From positions 1 to 64,000 of the forward strand of contig NZ_JAQKQJ010000022.1 of NCBI RefSeq assembly GCF_029109325.1: 64,000 nt of DNA. Reading direction: 5' to 3'. The notes under the pieces were generated by a model. That model was not told the origin of the DNA and did not search any database. It worked only from the letters and a program-made list of their open reading frames with translations. The position numbers were made by a program, and so were the translations under genes. Source of the stretch: Nodosilinea sp. PGN35. GTDB lineage: Bacteria > Cyanobacteriota > Cyanobacteriia > Phormidesmidales > Phormidesmidaceae. Below are positions 42,083-51,005 of this stretch, piece after piece (the first letter of the stretch is position 1; the number at the start of each line of letters is the position of its first letter).

Positions 42083-43456
42083 CTAGCTGGGGGGCGGGGC
42101 GACCGCCACCAGATCGGCAGCCACCTCCTGGCGGAGTTGCGCCAGGGTGGTCGAGGTCTGGGTTTCGTTGAGCAGAGCGGCCAGGGTAGCGCTGACTCCC
42201 TCTGGGCCCCAGGTGCAGCCCTGCTCCAGGTAGGTTTTGGCAGCCTGGCCCACGGTGTAGGCTCCGTACCCGGCGGCGCTGGCCTGGGCAGTCATGGCCC
42301 CCGCCAGGGCGACAACCCCCGAGGCATTGTCCACCAGGGTGACCAGGGCGGCGGTGGTTTTGCCCGCCCCCAGCAGCCCGCTGCCCAGCTCGCTCAGCAG
42401 CAGGGTGCCCGAGCTTTTGAGAATCGCCCGCCACAGCCGCCCCGCCTCGTGGCCGGTAATCGGAAAGCCGTAAAGCCGTGCCAGAGTGCGAATCATCACC
42501 AGGTCAATCAGCATCCCGCCCAGCAGGTCGAGGCCCGCGATCGGGTTGAGGGCCACGGCGGCGGCTTTGTACTTGGCAAACTGCCAGATGGTTGCGTCGG
42601 CGCGATCGCCGTGCAGCTGGCTGACATGATCCACCAGGTCGCCCTCGATCGAGCGGGCGTGGCGCAGGGCGTTGAGGGCCACCAGGGCCGCACCATCCTG
42701 GCCCACAATCGCCAATAGCGCCTGGCGCAGGGGCTCAATCTGGGAGGGCTGGGGTTCCCACTCGTCGCTGGTGCGGCCATCGGGCCATTCTACCCGCACC
42801 TGGAGCGGGGCCGGATTGGCAGCTACCATCACCACTTCATCGATGGCCAGCCTAGCCCCTGGGGTATCTTGCCCTAGCTCAGCCCGCAGGCGATTGAGAG
42901 TGTCGTACACCGCCTGCCGGTCGATTTCTGGATACAGATCAATTTTGTTGAACACCAGCAGCAGCGGCTTGTGCCCCCGCTGGAGTTCCGCCAGGGCGTC
43001 GTACTCCAGCCGGGTGATCTCCCCCGCCACCACAAACAGAATCAAATCGGCCTGGGTGGCCACGGTCTGGGCCATCTCGGCGCGAATATCGCCGCCCACC
43101 TCGTCTAGGCCGGGGGTATCGACCAGCTCGATCTGCCAGGGCAGGTCGCTATCTACCTGGGGCTGCCAGTACACCGACCGGGGCCAGCGGGTGACGCCGT
43201 GCAGCGGGCCGGTTTCGAGCAGGTTTTCCCCTACCAGGGCGTTGATCACCGCCGACTTGCCCCGGCTCACCAGGCCAAACACCGCCACCCGCAGGCAGCG
43301 TGACTCCAGCTTGGCGCTGAGGTTCTGGAGCTGGCCGAGGCCCTGCTGCACCGCCGCCTGGTGGGGGTTGGTGCTGCCCTGGGCGACGGGAGAGTAGCGA
43401 GTCACGGCCTGGGTGAGGGTTTCGCGGGCGCGGGTGAGGAGGGGGGAGGGGGGCAT
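42083..43456 (-). CDS. DUF697-type dynamin-like/Era-like GTPase A
   Basis: This 457-aa protein has an N-terminal G domain: G1 VFGLVSRGKSAVINAL (about 60-75), G3 ELVDTPGLDEVGG, G4 LLVFNKIDLYP. A C-terminal DUF697 region follows (about 285-440) with hydrophobic helices (LNPIAGLDLLGGMLIDLVMIRTLARLYGF; VVALAGAMTAQASAAGYGAYTVG) that probably insert into membrane. Members are common in cyanobacteria and plastid lineages; the function is not settled. It is preceded by a second, divergent-sequence member (43509-45158) in the same direction, 52 bp away across a poly-G-rich repeat (GTGGGGTTAGGGGGGG twice). The two may form a heteromeric pair. Confidence 0.85.
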   Translation of the reverse strand: MPPSPLLTRARETLTQAVTRYSPVAQGSTNPHQAAVQQGLGQLQNLSAKLESRCLRVAVFGLVSRGKSAVINALVGENLLETGPLHGVTRWPRSVYWQPQVDSDLPWQIELVDTPGLDEVGGDIRAEMAQTVATQADLILFVVAGEITRLEYDALAELQRGHKPLLLVFNKIDLYPEIDRQAVYDTLNRLRAELGQDTPGARLAIDEVVMVAANPAPLQVRVEWPDGRTSDEWEPQPSQIEPLRQALLAIVGQDGAALVALNALRHARSIEGDLVDHVSQLHGDRADATIWQFAKYKAAAVALNPIAGLDLLGGMLIDLVMIRTLARLYGFPITGHEAGRLWRAILKSSGTLLLSELGSGLLGAGKTTAALVTLVDNASGVVALAGAMTAQASAAGYGAYTVGQAAKTYLEQGCTWGPEGVSATLAALLNETQTSTTLAQLRQEVAADLVAVAPPPS

Positions 43457-43508
43457 GGGTGGGGGTGAGGGGGTGGGGGAGTGGGGTGGGGTTAGGGGGG
43501 GGGTGGGG

Positions 43509-45158
43509 TTAGGGGGGGGGCGGGGTGGTTTCGGCGGCGGGGACAGTTTCGGCGATCGCCTCGGCAGCCCTGGTGTCTAGATCGAGGGGGGCGGCGGTGC
43601 TGGCGGGGATCTGGGCGGGGGCGGGTTTGAGAATGTCGATGCCCTGTTTAGCGAGGGTTTGCAGCAGGCTGAGCTGGCGGTTTTGCTGAATGGTGGCTTG
43701 CAGGCGCTGGGCGATCGCCTCCCAGGACAGGGCGCTGGTGGGGGTACCGACCAGGGCGGCTTGCTCAAAGTAGTCAACTAAGCTGAGGCCAGCCATCCGG
43801 GTGAGGTAGGCAGCGCTGAGCCCCTGCACCAGGCCCCCGGCTACATAGGTGGCAAAGTGGCTTTTGAGCACGGCGGTGAGCACCTGGGTCGAGAGTTCCA
43901 CCAGGCCCAGCTTGACGGTGAGGCTGGCCAGGGTGCCAGCGGCGGTTTTGGCCTCGTTAAGGGTGAGGTTAAAGCCGTAGATTTTGCCCAGATCGAGAAT
44001 CAGCTGGCCGTTGATGGCAACGGTGGCCAGCAGGTCGAGGGTGGGCACGGGGTTGGCAAAGGCGGCGGCCCCGGCCACCCACTGGAGCTGGTCGATTAGC
44101 GGCAGGGCGCGATCGCGGCGCAGGCGGTTGAGGTCGGTCTGCACCCGCTGGCGCAGGGCCTGGCTGCGGCGCAGCACCGTGGCGGCGACCAGGGCAGGCC
44201 GCTCGGCCACCAGGGCGCGATCGAGGGCAGTTTGGAGTCCGGCGATGGCGGGCTCGGGCGTTTCTATCGTTTCTGTGAACGTGCCATCGGTCTGGTGGCG
44301 GCGCACTTTGATTGGCCGGGGGGCAGCGGCGGTCGCAACCACAGGCACCGGGGCGGGCAGGGTCGCCGCCCGCTGCTGAAGCTGGGTCAAAATCGTCTGC
44401 TGGTCGGCAGCGTCGTAGTGGTCGTGCTTGTTAAACACCAGTACTGCGCCCTGCCCTGCGATCGCCCGCTCCCGCAGCAGGGTGAGGGCGCTGTCGGTAA
44501 TGTCGCCGTCGGTGATCAGCAGCAGGCCGTCGTAGTCGAGCCAGTCGGGGGTGGTCGTGAGAGCAACTTCCTCAAAGTTCAGCAGCGTGTCTTTCCCAAT
44601 GGATGCATCGGCTGAGGGTGTAAGCAGGGTGAGCAGGGCGGTTTTGCCGGTGCGGGGCTCGCCTGCGATCGCCACCCGCAGCGTCGAGCGATCGAGGTCT
44701 GCCCCCAGGGCCTGGTGATCCTGGCGATAGGCGGTGAGCGACTCAGCCACCTGAATTCCCCGACCGGCCAGCTCAGCTTCCTGGGCCAGGGCGTCGATCA
44801 AAGCCCTCAGGGTGGCCAGCTCGCTCTCGACCCGAGAGCGATCGACTACGGGGGGCGCAATGGGTTTGGGAGCCGTGGGCAGCGGCTCCCCCCGCCGCCA
44901 CCACCACAGACCCGTCCCCAGGGCAATGGCGCTGAGCAGCGTCGAGCTGTCCAGCGGATTGATGTGGGTGCTGCCCAGCAGGGCCAGGGTGGCCGAAAGC
45001 CCCAGGCCGCCCACCAGCAGCGGGCGTTTTAGCAGCGCTGGCAGAGCCAGAGCTGGGTTGAGCGTTGGGGAGAACTCTGCCGGGCCGGAGTCTGCATTCA
45101 CCGTCTCTCTACTGACACTATTAGCGGTGTCGTCTTTGCCCGTTAACCCTAGCCCCAT
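43509..45158 (-). CDS. DUF697-type GTPase B with N-terminal membrane segments
   Basis: This 549-aa paralogue has two hydrophobic stretches near the N-terminus (about 45-65 PLLVGGLGLSATLALLGS and 72-86 STLLSAIALGTGLWWW). The G domain follows with G1 VAIAGEPRTGKTALLTLL and G4 LVFNKHDHYDA. The G3 region reads TTTPDWLDYDGLLLI, lacking a clear D-x-x-G, so GTP hydrolysis may be impaired. A DUF697 region (about 330-480) has the same helix pattern as the downstream gene (FANPVPTLDLLATVAINGQLILDLGKIYGF). ATG 45158 has GAAAGG upstream; a TTG at 45188 is also in frame. First gene of the pair; divergent from the kinase gene. Confidence 0.83.
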   Translation of the reverse strand: MGLGLTGKDDTANSVSRETVNADSGPAEFSPTLNPALALPALLKRPLLVGGLGLSATLALLGSTHINPLDSSTLLSAIALGTGLWWWRRGEPLPTAPKPIAPPVVDRSRVESELATLRALIDALAQEAELAGRGIQVAESLTAYRQDHQALGADLDRSTLRVAIAGEPRTGKTALLTLLTPSADASIGKDTLLNFEEVALTTTPDWLDYDGLLLITDGDITDSALTLLRERAIAGQGAVLVFNKHDHYDAADQQTILTQLQQRAATLPAPVPVVATAAAPRPIKVRRHQTDGTFTETIETPEPAIAGLQTALDRALVAERPALVAATVLRRSQALRQRVQTDLNRLRRDRALPLIDQLQWVAGAAAFANPVPTLDLLATVAINGQLILDLGKIYGFNLTLNEAKTAAGTLASLTVKLGLVELSTQVLTAVLKSHFATYVAGGLVQGLSAAYLTRMAGLSLVDYFEQAALVGTPTSALSWEAIAQRLQATIQQNRQLSLLQTLAKQGIDILKPAPAQIPASTAAPLDLDTRAAEAIAETVPAAETTPPPP

Positions 45159-45494
45159 GGCCCGCTGCCTTTCTGTTGTAGGTTGCAATTAGTTGTGATG
45201 GCGACACCGTTTGCCGTGCGGTTGCCCCTGCTCCAGCGTCAAGCTGCGATCGCGGCCCTCACCATCGCGTTCGCCTGCTCTTTTCCCTGGGTGCGACAGG
45301 TGCTCGCCTGGTGCCCGCCTTACCATTGTCGCAAAGGGGCCAGCATTCCTCCAGTAGGGTCTTCCTCCCGCTGGCGGCGTAGATGCCCGCCCAGGGTACC
45401 CATGAAGCGGTCGGTAATCCTACTGTAAACTGGTGTAGCGACTACTCTGGCAGGTTGGCTGCCCAATCTTCAGCCCTGAATTGTTCCAAAATTT

Positions 45495-47372
45495 ATGCAC
45501 CCCACCCTGATTCCTGGTACCACCCTTCAGAACCGCTACCGAGTGCTGCAAGAGCTGGGTCACGGCGGCTTTGGGCGCACCTACCTGGCCGAAGACCTGG
45601 GCCGCTTTAACGAGCGCTGCGCCGTTAAAGAACTCGAACCCCAGCAGGGCGATCAGTTCTCCGACAAGGCGCTTCAGCTATTTCAGCGCGAAGCCGCCAT
45701 TCTCTACAGCATTGAGCATCCGCAGATTCCCAAATTCCAGGCCATCTTTGAGGAAAACCAGCGCCTGTTTCTGGTGCAGGATTATATCGATGGCGTCACC
45801 TACCGCGATCTGCTCAACCAGCGCCTCCAGCAGGGCATGACCTTCTCGGAGGCCGAGGTGCGACAGTTTTTGCAGCAGATTTTGCCGGTGCTGGCCCACA
45901 TCCACAGCAAGGGGATTATTCACCGCGACATCAGCCCCGACAACGTCATGCAGCGCCGCACTGACAGCCTGCCGATGCTGATCGACTTTGGGGTGGTCAA
46001 AGAAGTGGTCACCCGCATTCAGCCGCCGGGCACCCTCAGCCAGGCCACCTCGGTGGGCAAGCTGGGCTATGCCCCCAGCGAGCAAATGCAGTCGGGCCGG
46101 GCCTACCCCAGCAGCGACCTCTACGCCCTGGCGGTCACCGCCATCGTGTTGCTCACCGGCAAAGAGCCCCAGGATATTTTTGACGATGTCAACCTCAGCT
46201 GGCATCTGCCCAACACCCTCAGCCCCGGCCTGCTGCAGGTGCTGAGGCGGGCCACCAGCTACCGGCCTGGCGATCGCTACCAGTCGGTGAGCGAAATGGC
46301 CCAGGCCCTCGGGGCCGTGGGCACAGCACCGAGTACTGCCGCCGCGCCGCCGCCCTCCCAAATGCGCACCGTGGCCGTGGGTCGCCAGTACCAGCCCACC
46401 CAGGTCGCCGCCCCGCCCCCCGCCCCCAACTACACCGCTCCGGTGCCCATGGCCGAGCCCGCCTCCCTGTGGGAAAACCCCTGGGCGGTAGCCGTGATTG
46501 GCGGCGTTTTGGCCCTGCTGGCGGGCCTTGGCGGCTGGACGTTGGTCAGCCTGCTCAACCGCACTCCGGCCCCCACCCCGGTGCCCACCCCTGAGATTAC
46601 CCTCGACCCCCAGCCCCAGCCGACGCCCGAGCCCACCCCGACCCCCACCCCCGGCACCAGCCCCGTGGAGTACAGCCAGAACCTCACCCTCGAACCCGGC
46701 GCAGACCGCACGGTGACCGGCAGCCTGCGCAGCAACGAAACCATCAACTACCGGCTCAACGCCTCCGCAGGTCAGGTGTTGCTGGCCCGGATGGCGGGCG
46801 AAGGGGTGCTGGTCACGGTGCTCAACCCCAATGGGCAGCCGGTCGATCGCGCGGCTCAGCGGGTGCTGAATTGGCAGGGCACGCTGCCCGCCGACGGTGA
46901 ATATACCCTCCAGCTGCGACCCGTGCAGGGCCTAGAGCAGAGCGACTACGAGCTAGAGGTGAGCCTCAGCGCTCTGCCCGAGCCTGAACCCACCGTTGCC
47001 CCCCAGCCCGAACCCACCGTGGAGCCCCCGCCGGTTGAGCCCCCGCCTGACCCCACCCCCGACCCCAATGTGGTTGAGCAGCGGGTGCAGATTCCGCCGG
47101 GGCAAACCAGCGTACAGGTGTCGGGCCAGGTCAACCAAGACCGCCCCCGCCGCTACGTGGTCAATGCCCAGGAGGGCCAGGTGCTGGCTCTGGATCTGCC
47201 CAGCGTTAGCGGCCCGGTCACCCTCGATGTGCGCTTTCCCAATGGCGAGCTAATTCCTGACGCGTCGCGGGTGCTGTCGTGGCAGGGGCAGTTGCCCAGC
47301 AGCGGCAACTACATTGTCGATGTGTCGTCGCCCCGGCCCTCCAACTACGTCCTGCGGATATCGGCAAACTAG
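45495..47372 (+). CDS. Ser/Thr protein kinase with two exported PPC-like domains
   Basis: This 625-aa Hanks-type kinase has the Gly loop LGHGGFGRTY (21-30), catalytic Lys K45 in CAVKEL, HRDISPDN, the metal site LIDFGVV and YAPSEQ near the APE position, so the kinase is complete. A Pro-rich linker leads to one membrane helix (about 332-355, AVAVIGGVLALLAGLGGWTLVSLL). The outer part holds a Pro/Thr linker and two similar beta-rich domains (LTLEPGADRTVTGSLRSNETINYRLNA ... and VQIPPGQTSVQVSGQVNQDRPRRYVVNA ...) of the bacterial pre-peptidase C-terminal (PPC) type. An external-ligand-sensing kinase is likely. ATG 45495 is clear. Confidence 0.92.
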   Translation: MHPTLIPGTTLQNRYRVLQELGHGGFGRTYLAEDLGRFNERCAVKELEPQQGDQFSDKALQLFQREAAILYSIEHPQIPKFQAIFEENQRLFLVQDYIDGVTYRDLLNQRLQQGMTFSEAEVRQFLQQILPVLAHIHSKGIIHRDISPDNVMQRRTDSLPMLIDFGVVKEVVTRIQPPGTLSQATSVGKLGYAPSEQMQSGRAYPSSDLYALAVTAIVLLTGKEPQDIFDDVNLSWHLPNTLSPGLLQVLRRATSYRPGDRYQSVSEMAQALGAVGTAPSTAAAPPPSQMRTVAVGRQYQPTQVAAPPPAPNYTAPVPMAEPASLWENPWAVAVIGGVLALLAGLGGWTLVSLLNRTPAPTPVPTPEITLDPQPQPTPEPTPTPTPGTSPVEYSQNLTLEPGADRTVTGSLRSNETINYRLNASAGQVLLARMAGEGVLVTVLNPNGQPVDRAAQRVLNWQGTLPADGEYTLQLRPVQGLEQSDYELEVSLSALPEPEPTVAPQPEPTVEPPPVEPPPDPTPDPNVVEQRVQIPPGQTSVQVSGQVNQDRPRRYVVNAQEGQVLALDLPSVSGPVTLDVRFPNGELIPDASRVLSWQGQLPSSGNYIVDVSSPRPSNYVLRISAN

Positions 47373-47473
47373 GGAGAGTAGAGGTCTACGGTCTACGGTT
47401 CAGGGGACAATCCTAGGCCTTATACCCTCGACCTGGCACCCCTACCCCCAACTCCAGTTTTTTTAAAGGGTAT

Positions 47474-48187
47474 ATGGTTTCTTTAAATGCATTGCTGGTG
47501 GCCGGCACCGACACCGAAGTGGGTAAAACCGTGGTGACTAGCGCTCTGGTGGCCTACGGGCGGCGGCATTGCCCCGACCAGGCTCCGGCGGTGCTAAAGC
47601 CCTTTCAGTCGGGGGTGGGCGATCGCGAGCTGTACCAGCGCCTGTTTTTCCCCGACGTCAGCCTGGAGGCGATTACCCCCCAGTACTTTGATGCGCCCCT
47701 GGCCCCACCCCTGGCTGCCGCCCTGGAGGGGCGTTCGGTAGATCTCCTGGCGGCCTGGCGTACCCTGGAGACCGCCACCCAGCGTCATCCCTGGGTGTTG
47801 GTGGAAGGGCTGGGAGGGCTGGGGTCACCGGTCACCTACGAACTCACCGTGGCGGATCTGGCGGCAGCCTGGCACCTGCCGGTGGTGCTGGTGGTGCCGG
47901 TGAGGCTGGGGGCGATCGCCCAGGCGATCGCCAACGTGGCCCTGGCCCGCCAGAACGCTATCGATCTACGGGGTATTGTGCTCAACTGTCCCCGGCCCTG
48001 CACCCCTGAGCAGATCGAGCAGTGGGCTCCAGCGGGGCTGATTGCCAGCCTGGCCCAGACCCCGGTGCTGGGCACCCTGCCCTACCTGTCGGCCCCCGAC
48101 TCGCCCCTGGCCCTGGCCGCCGCCGCTGCCGCCCTCGATCTAGAAGCGCTGTTTCCCGCCCCCACGGCTCCAGCAAAAAGCCGCTGA
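47474..48187 (+). CDS. bioD: Dethiobiotin synthetase
   Basis: BioD carboxylates and cyclises 7,8-diaminopelargonate to dethiobiotin with ATP. The 237-aa sequence has the P-loop AGTDTEVGKT (about 9-18), the substrate Lys/Ser block LKPFQSG (usually KPVQSG) and VEGLGGLGSPV (usually VEGAGG). These substitutions are modest, and the enzyme should be active. ATG 47474 follows a T-rich run. A repeat of the GGTCTACGGTTCAGG type lies just upstream (47380-47450). No other bio gene is in the window, as expected in cyanobacteria where biotin genes are scattered. Confidence 0.92.
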   Translation: MVSLNALLVAGTDTEVGKTVVTSALVAYGRRHCPDQAPAVLKPFQSGVGDRELYQRLFFPDVSLEAITPQYFDAPLAPPLAAALEGRSVDLLAAWRTLETATQRHPWVLVEGLGGLGSPVTYELTVADLAAAWHLPVVLVVPVRLGAIAQAIANVALARQNAIDLRGIVLNCPRPCTPEQIEQWAPAGLIASLAQTPVLGTLPYLSAPDSPLALAAAAAALDLEALFPAPTAPAKSR

Positions 48188-48203
48188 GGCATCCCCCAGC
48201 GGC
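48175..48203 (-). terminator. Intrinsic terminator of the leftward 66-aa gene
   Basis: On the minus strand GCCGCTG, a 10-nt loop, CAGCGGC and then TTTTTG form a classic terminator (plus-strand arms 48180-48186 and 48197-48203, T-tract 48175-48179). It overlaps the 3' end of bioD and lies 29 bp beyond the stop of the 48232-48432 ORF. Confidence 0.8.
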
Positions 48204-48231
48204 CTGTCACAGCGGCGGTGCAGCGGTTGCT

Positions 48232-48432
48232 CTAGGCGGCCTCAGGATGCAGGGCCAACTTCCCTGGGGCGAGGTCAAGCAAAACTGTGGCTACGGAGCC
48301 CTCGGCGACCCCCACTCGATCCTCGGGGAAGCAGTCGCGACTGCCCTTTTGGCAGTTCGCCGAGATGGCGGTACCCCCATCGGTACCCATGACGGCAGCG
48401 GGGGGTAGAACTGGAGGTAGCTGAAAAAACAT
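48232..48432 (-). CDS. 66-aa small protein with its own terminator
   Basis: The ORF from ATG 48432 to TAG 48232 encodes MFFQLPPVLPPAAVMGTDGG, TAISANCQKGSRDCFPED, then a C-terminal half ending LDLAPGKLALHPEAA. It has AAAGGA 7-12 bp before the ATG, a possible minus-10 (GATAAAAT) about 70 bp upstream, and an intrinsic terminator 29 bp after the stop. This context makes it more credible than a chance frame. Two cysteines flank a basic stretch (C-x-K-G-S-R-D-C). I do not recognise the family. A short secreted or modified peptide is conceivable, but nothing in the neighbourhood (bioD, a large secreted protein) encodes a modifying enzyme. Confidence 0.55.
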   Translation of the reverse strand: MFFQLPPVLPPAAVMGTDGGTAISANCQKGSRDCFPEDRVGVAEGSVATVLLDLAPGKLALHPEAA

Positions 48433-48934
48433 AGTCAATCCTTTGGGTCACCCTGATGTTGCGGCGGCCTAGGGCCATGCCTGCGATCGCAGATGGATTT
48501 TATCCTAACCAAGCAATTTTCCACCGTCACACAATGTCCATCTCCTCTCAAACATATAAGAAAAAACTTAATAATTCAAATCCTCTCGTTTACGGCTCCT
48601 GGGCATGCCCCAGTAGTCCAGGCGGGTCTGGTTCAGAGCTAGTAGTCGGTCAAGTTAAATGTGGTGGGTTAACGGGTTGACGGTCTAGGGTAAGCGGTTC
48701 ACGGCTCGCCTTAAACCGCTTACCATGAACCGTTTTCCCTAAGTCCCATTTCCCGTCATTACTTTTTTGACCGCACCCTAGGTGCCGCTAGCTATAGCTG
48801 TAGCCAGTCTGGTTAGGACAGTCTTTCTAGAAACGTTTGACCGTTCAAGCGTTTTTAAGGCTGCTGAGTGTCTTAACCCAGGTGACTATGGCTATACAAT
48901 CACCAGGCAGCACGTTGGGGGTAAGCGCAGAACC
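48433..48934. other. Repeat-rich gap upstream of the large secreted protein
   Basis: About 500 bp without a clear gene. A perfect 11-bp stem, GGTAAGCGGTT (48689-48699) with AACCGCTTACC (48714-48724), encloses the inverted GGCGAGCCGT core also seen near 35.45 kb. The palindromic element at 48793-48896 follows. The AT-rich part at 48490-48600 probably holds the promoter of the leftward small gene. Confidence 0.6.
48793..48896. repeat. Palindromic element with 28-bp imperfect terminal repeats
   Basis: The left end TATAGCTGTAGCCAGTCTGG and the right end (complement TATAGCCATAGTCACCTGGG) are about 80 percent identical inverted repeats. The centre is a decayed version of the AACGTTTGA/TCAAACGTT palindrome. 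The element runs into the open frame upstream of the next gene, which explains that frame's false N-terminal extension. Confidence 0.75.
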
Positions 48935-50977
48935 GTGGCAATTCTCACCCGCATCAACCTGGGGGCTTGGCGGCGCTGGCGGTGGCTGGCGGTGGCGCTG
49001 CTGACGGCCTATATAGCTGGGCAGCTGTTGCCCTACGGCGCACTGGCGGCGGCCTCTGAGCGATCGCCCCAGCCAGTTGCCAGCGCTGCCCTGGCCCAGC
49101 TCGATCCGCTGCCTGGCGGAGTCGTGGCTCTGCCCAACTTTGACCCGGCGGTGAATGGGTTTCAGTTTTCCAACCAGGAGCTGACCCAGGCCATCGATAT
49201 CACCCGCAACCCCCAGGCGTGGGAAACGGTGCTGACCGAGCAGCTGCAACAGCTGTTTGGCACCCAGGTGTGCATCGGGGGCGAAGCGGCTGCCTGCGTG
49301 CTCACCGCCGCCGCCCAGAGCTGGCTACAGACCCAGCTGGGCCGCATGAACCAGGGCCTTTCGGAGGGGATGGCGGCGGCGGTGCTCGACCTGTGGCAGC
49401 CCAGTCAGCCGCGCCTGCCCTGGTGGCAACGCCTGGTCAATGCCCTGCTGGGACGTACGGTGTTTGGCCTGGTGCGCACCCTGTTTGATCTGCAAACCTT
49501 CATTGCCAACCTGTTTCTCATGCAGGAGGTAACCGAGGTGGCTCGGCAGACCCAGACCGTGCGCGACACCTTTACCCCGACCCAAATTTTGCGATCGCTA
49601 GTGGGGGTCTTTCTCAGTGGCTCCCTCGACCCGTTCACCATGGGGGTGTATCGCCGCCTGGGGGATGCCCTGACCGAAGGCCACAGCCTCACCCCCTACC
49701 GGGTCGAAGACCGGGGCCAGGGCAAATACTGGGTCTACGTCTACGACAGCAACTACCCGGCGGGGCGAGCCAACAGCCCTACCGACCTCCACGTTGAGTT
49801 TGACACCCAGGCTGACACCTGGATTTACCAACCCACCGCCACGGGCCCGGCGTTCGAAGGTGATGGCCAGAGCAAAACCCTCGATCTGACGCAGCGATCG
49901 TGGCGACAGCCCCCGGCGGTGCCCCCCGCCAGTACTGGCCCCTTCACCTGCCCCTTCTGCGGCAGGCCTCAGGTTGAGGCCGAGGCAGGGGCCGAGGTTG
50001 AGGGCGAAGCCGCCCCCGCCGTCGATATCACCCTGATTGGAGAAGGGAGGCTCACCGTCACCCCCTACGCCGAAAGGGCAGACGCCGCCCCGCCGCTCTT
50101 CCCCAGGCAGGACAGCCCCCCGACCGCCATGGCCCTGGTGCCCTTCAAGGGCGGACTGAACCGCGAGGTGCCCGCCAGCTACCGTCTCTCCGCCGACCAG
50201 CTGGGAAAGCCTCTCCAGGTCACCCTCACCGGAGGGGCCATGGCTCCGGGGCAGACCGCCACGCTTCAGCTCACGGGGCCGGGCTATACGGCCAACATCG
50301 AGAACCTCAGGCTTACCCCCAACCAAACCCTCACCTTGTTTTTGGTGGCCAACGCCACCGGGCCGGAGATTACCCTGGTGGCAAACCGAGCCACTGACCT
50401 GCCCCACCTGTCGATCCATCTCACCGATGACACCAAAACCTACCGGTTCAACTCCTCTACCCCAGAGATCGGATTTGCCATCACCGAGCGCCAGGTGTCG
50501 AAAAGCTCTGGGTTTGACCTCAGCGGCCTCAGGCTGCCAGCGGGTCAGCGCGTCGCCCTGGCGGCCAAAACCGACCTCAAGCGCCTCTACTTTGCCGACG
50601 ACACGCTGACCCCGAGCCAGTACGCCCTCACGGTCAAAAATCGCCTGGTGATCAAAGACCGCGTGCAGCTGGGGGAACGCCAGCCCGATTTCGTCAACTA
50701 CACCCTGGCCTACGACGAAGAAATGCGGGCCAGCGGCCTCCAGGTCGAAGGCCAGCGCCAGGCCTTTTTTGACTACGATCCGGCCTTTATCGACCCCGCT
50801 GAACTGCCCCGCCAGGCGCTGCTGACAGCCTTTGACCAGCGCGATTTTCCCGTTGCCATTGCCTACGAACCGCTGGTGCTCAGTTCGAGGGGCCAAAGCC
50901 CTCTGCGGCTGGTGCCCTCGGGGGGAGAGCCCGTTGGGCGGCGGGTGTTTGAGGGGGCGTTGCAGAAGGGGGAGTGA
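48935..50977 (+). CDS. Large exported protein of unknown function
   Basis: A 680-aa protein I do not recognise. The GTG at 48935 is chosen because it gives a good signal peptide (RWRWLAVALLTAYIAGQLLPYGALA) with a GGGGG ribosome-like tract upstream. The frame is open to 48782, but that part is translated repeat element. The mature protein has a helical N-terminal domain (about 40-230), then a region with YWVYVYDSNYPAGR...TDLHVEFDTQADTWIYQ that looks beta-rich. A single C-P-F-C-G motif (about 345) follows, then a Gly/Thr-rich beta C-terminus of 300 residues. It is probably periplasmic or surface-located. It stands alone. Confidence 0.65.
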   Translation: MAILTRINLGAWRRWRWLAVALLTAYIAGQLLPYGALAAASERSPQPVASAALAQLDPLPGGVVALPNFDPAVNGFQFSNQELTQAIDITRNPQAWETVLTEQLQQLFGTQVCIGGEAAACVLTAAAQSWLQTQLGRMNQGLSEGMAAAVLDLWQPSQPRLPWWQRLVNALLGRTVFGLVRTLFDLQTFIANLFLMQEVTEVARQTQTVRDTFTPTQILRSLVGVFLSGSLDPFTMGVYRRLGDALTEGHSLTPYRVEDRGQGKYWVYVYDSNYPAGRANSPTDLHVEFDTQADTWIYQPTATGPAFEGDGQSKTLDLTQRSWRQPPAVPPASTGPFTCPFCGRPQVEAEAGAEVEGEAAPAVDITLIGEGRLTVTPYAERADAAPPLFPRQDSPPTAMALVPFKGGLNREVPASYRLSADQLGKPLQVTLTGGAMAPGQTATLQLTGPGYTANIENLRLTPNQTLTLFLVANATGPEITLVANRATDLPHLSIHLTDDTKTYRFNSSTPEIGFAITERQVSKSSGFDLSGLRLPAGQRVALAAKTDLKRLYFADDTLTPSQYALTVKNRLVIKDRVQLGERQPDFVNYTLAYDEEMRASGLQVEGQRQAFFDYDPAFIDPAELPRQALLTAFDQRDFPVAIAYEPLVLSSRGQSPLRLVPSGGEPVGRRVFEGALQKGE

Positions 50978-51005
50978 GGAGTGAGGAGATGGGGAGTGGG
51001 GGGTG

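Noticed and set aside
45183..45428. 81-aa frame between GTPase B and the kinase
   Set aside because: It has a weak hydrophobic start then Arg/Ser/Pro-rich nonsense, lies in the divergent promoter region and shows no ribosome site.
49598..50896. 432-aa frame antisense to the large exported protein
   Set aside because: The plus-strand frame has a signal peptide and plausible domain-like composition; the antisense one is Gly/Val-rich without motifs.
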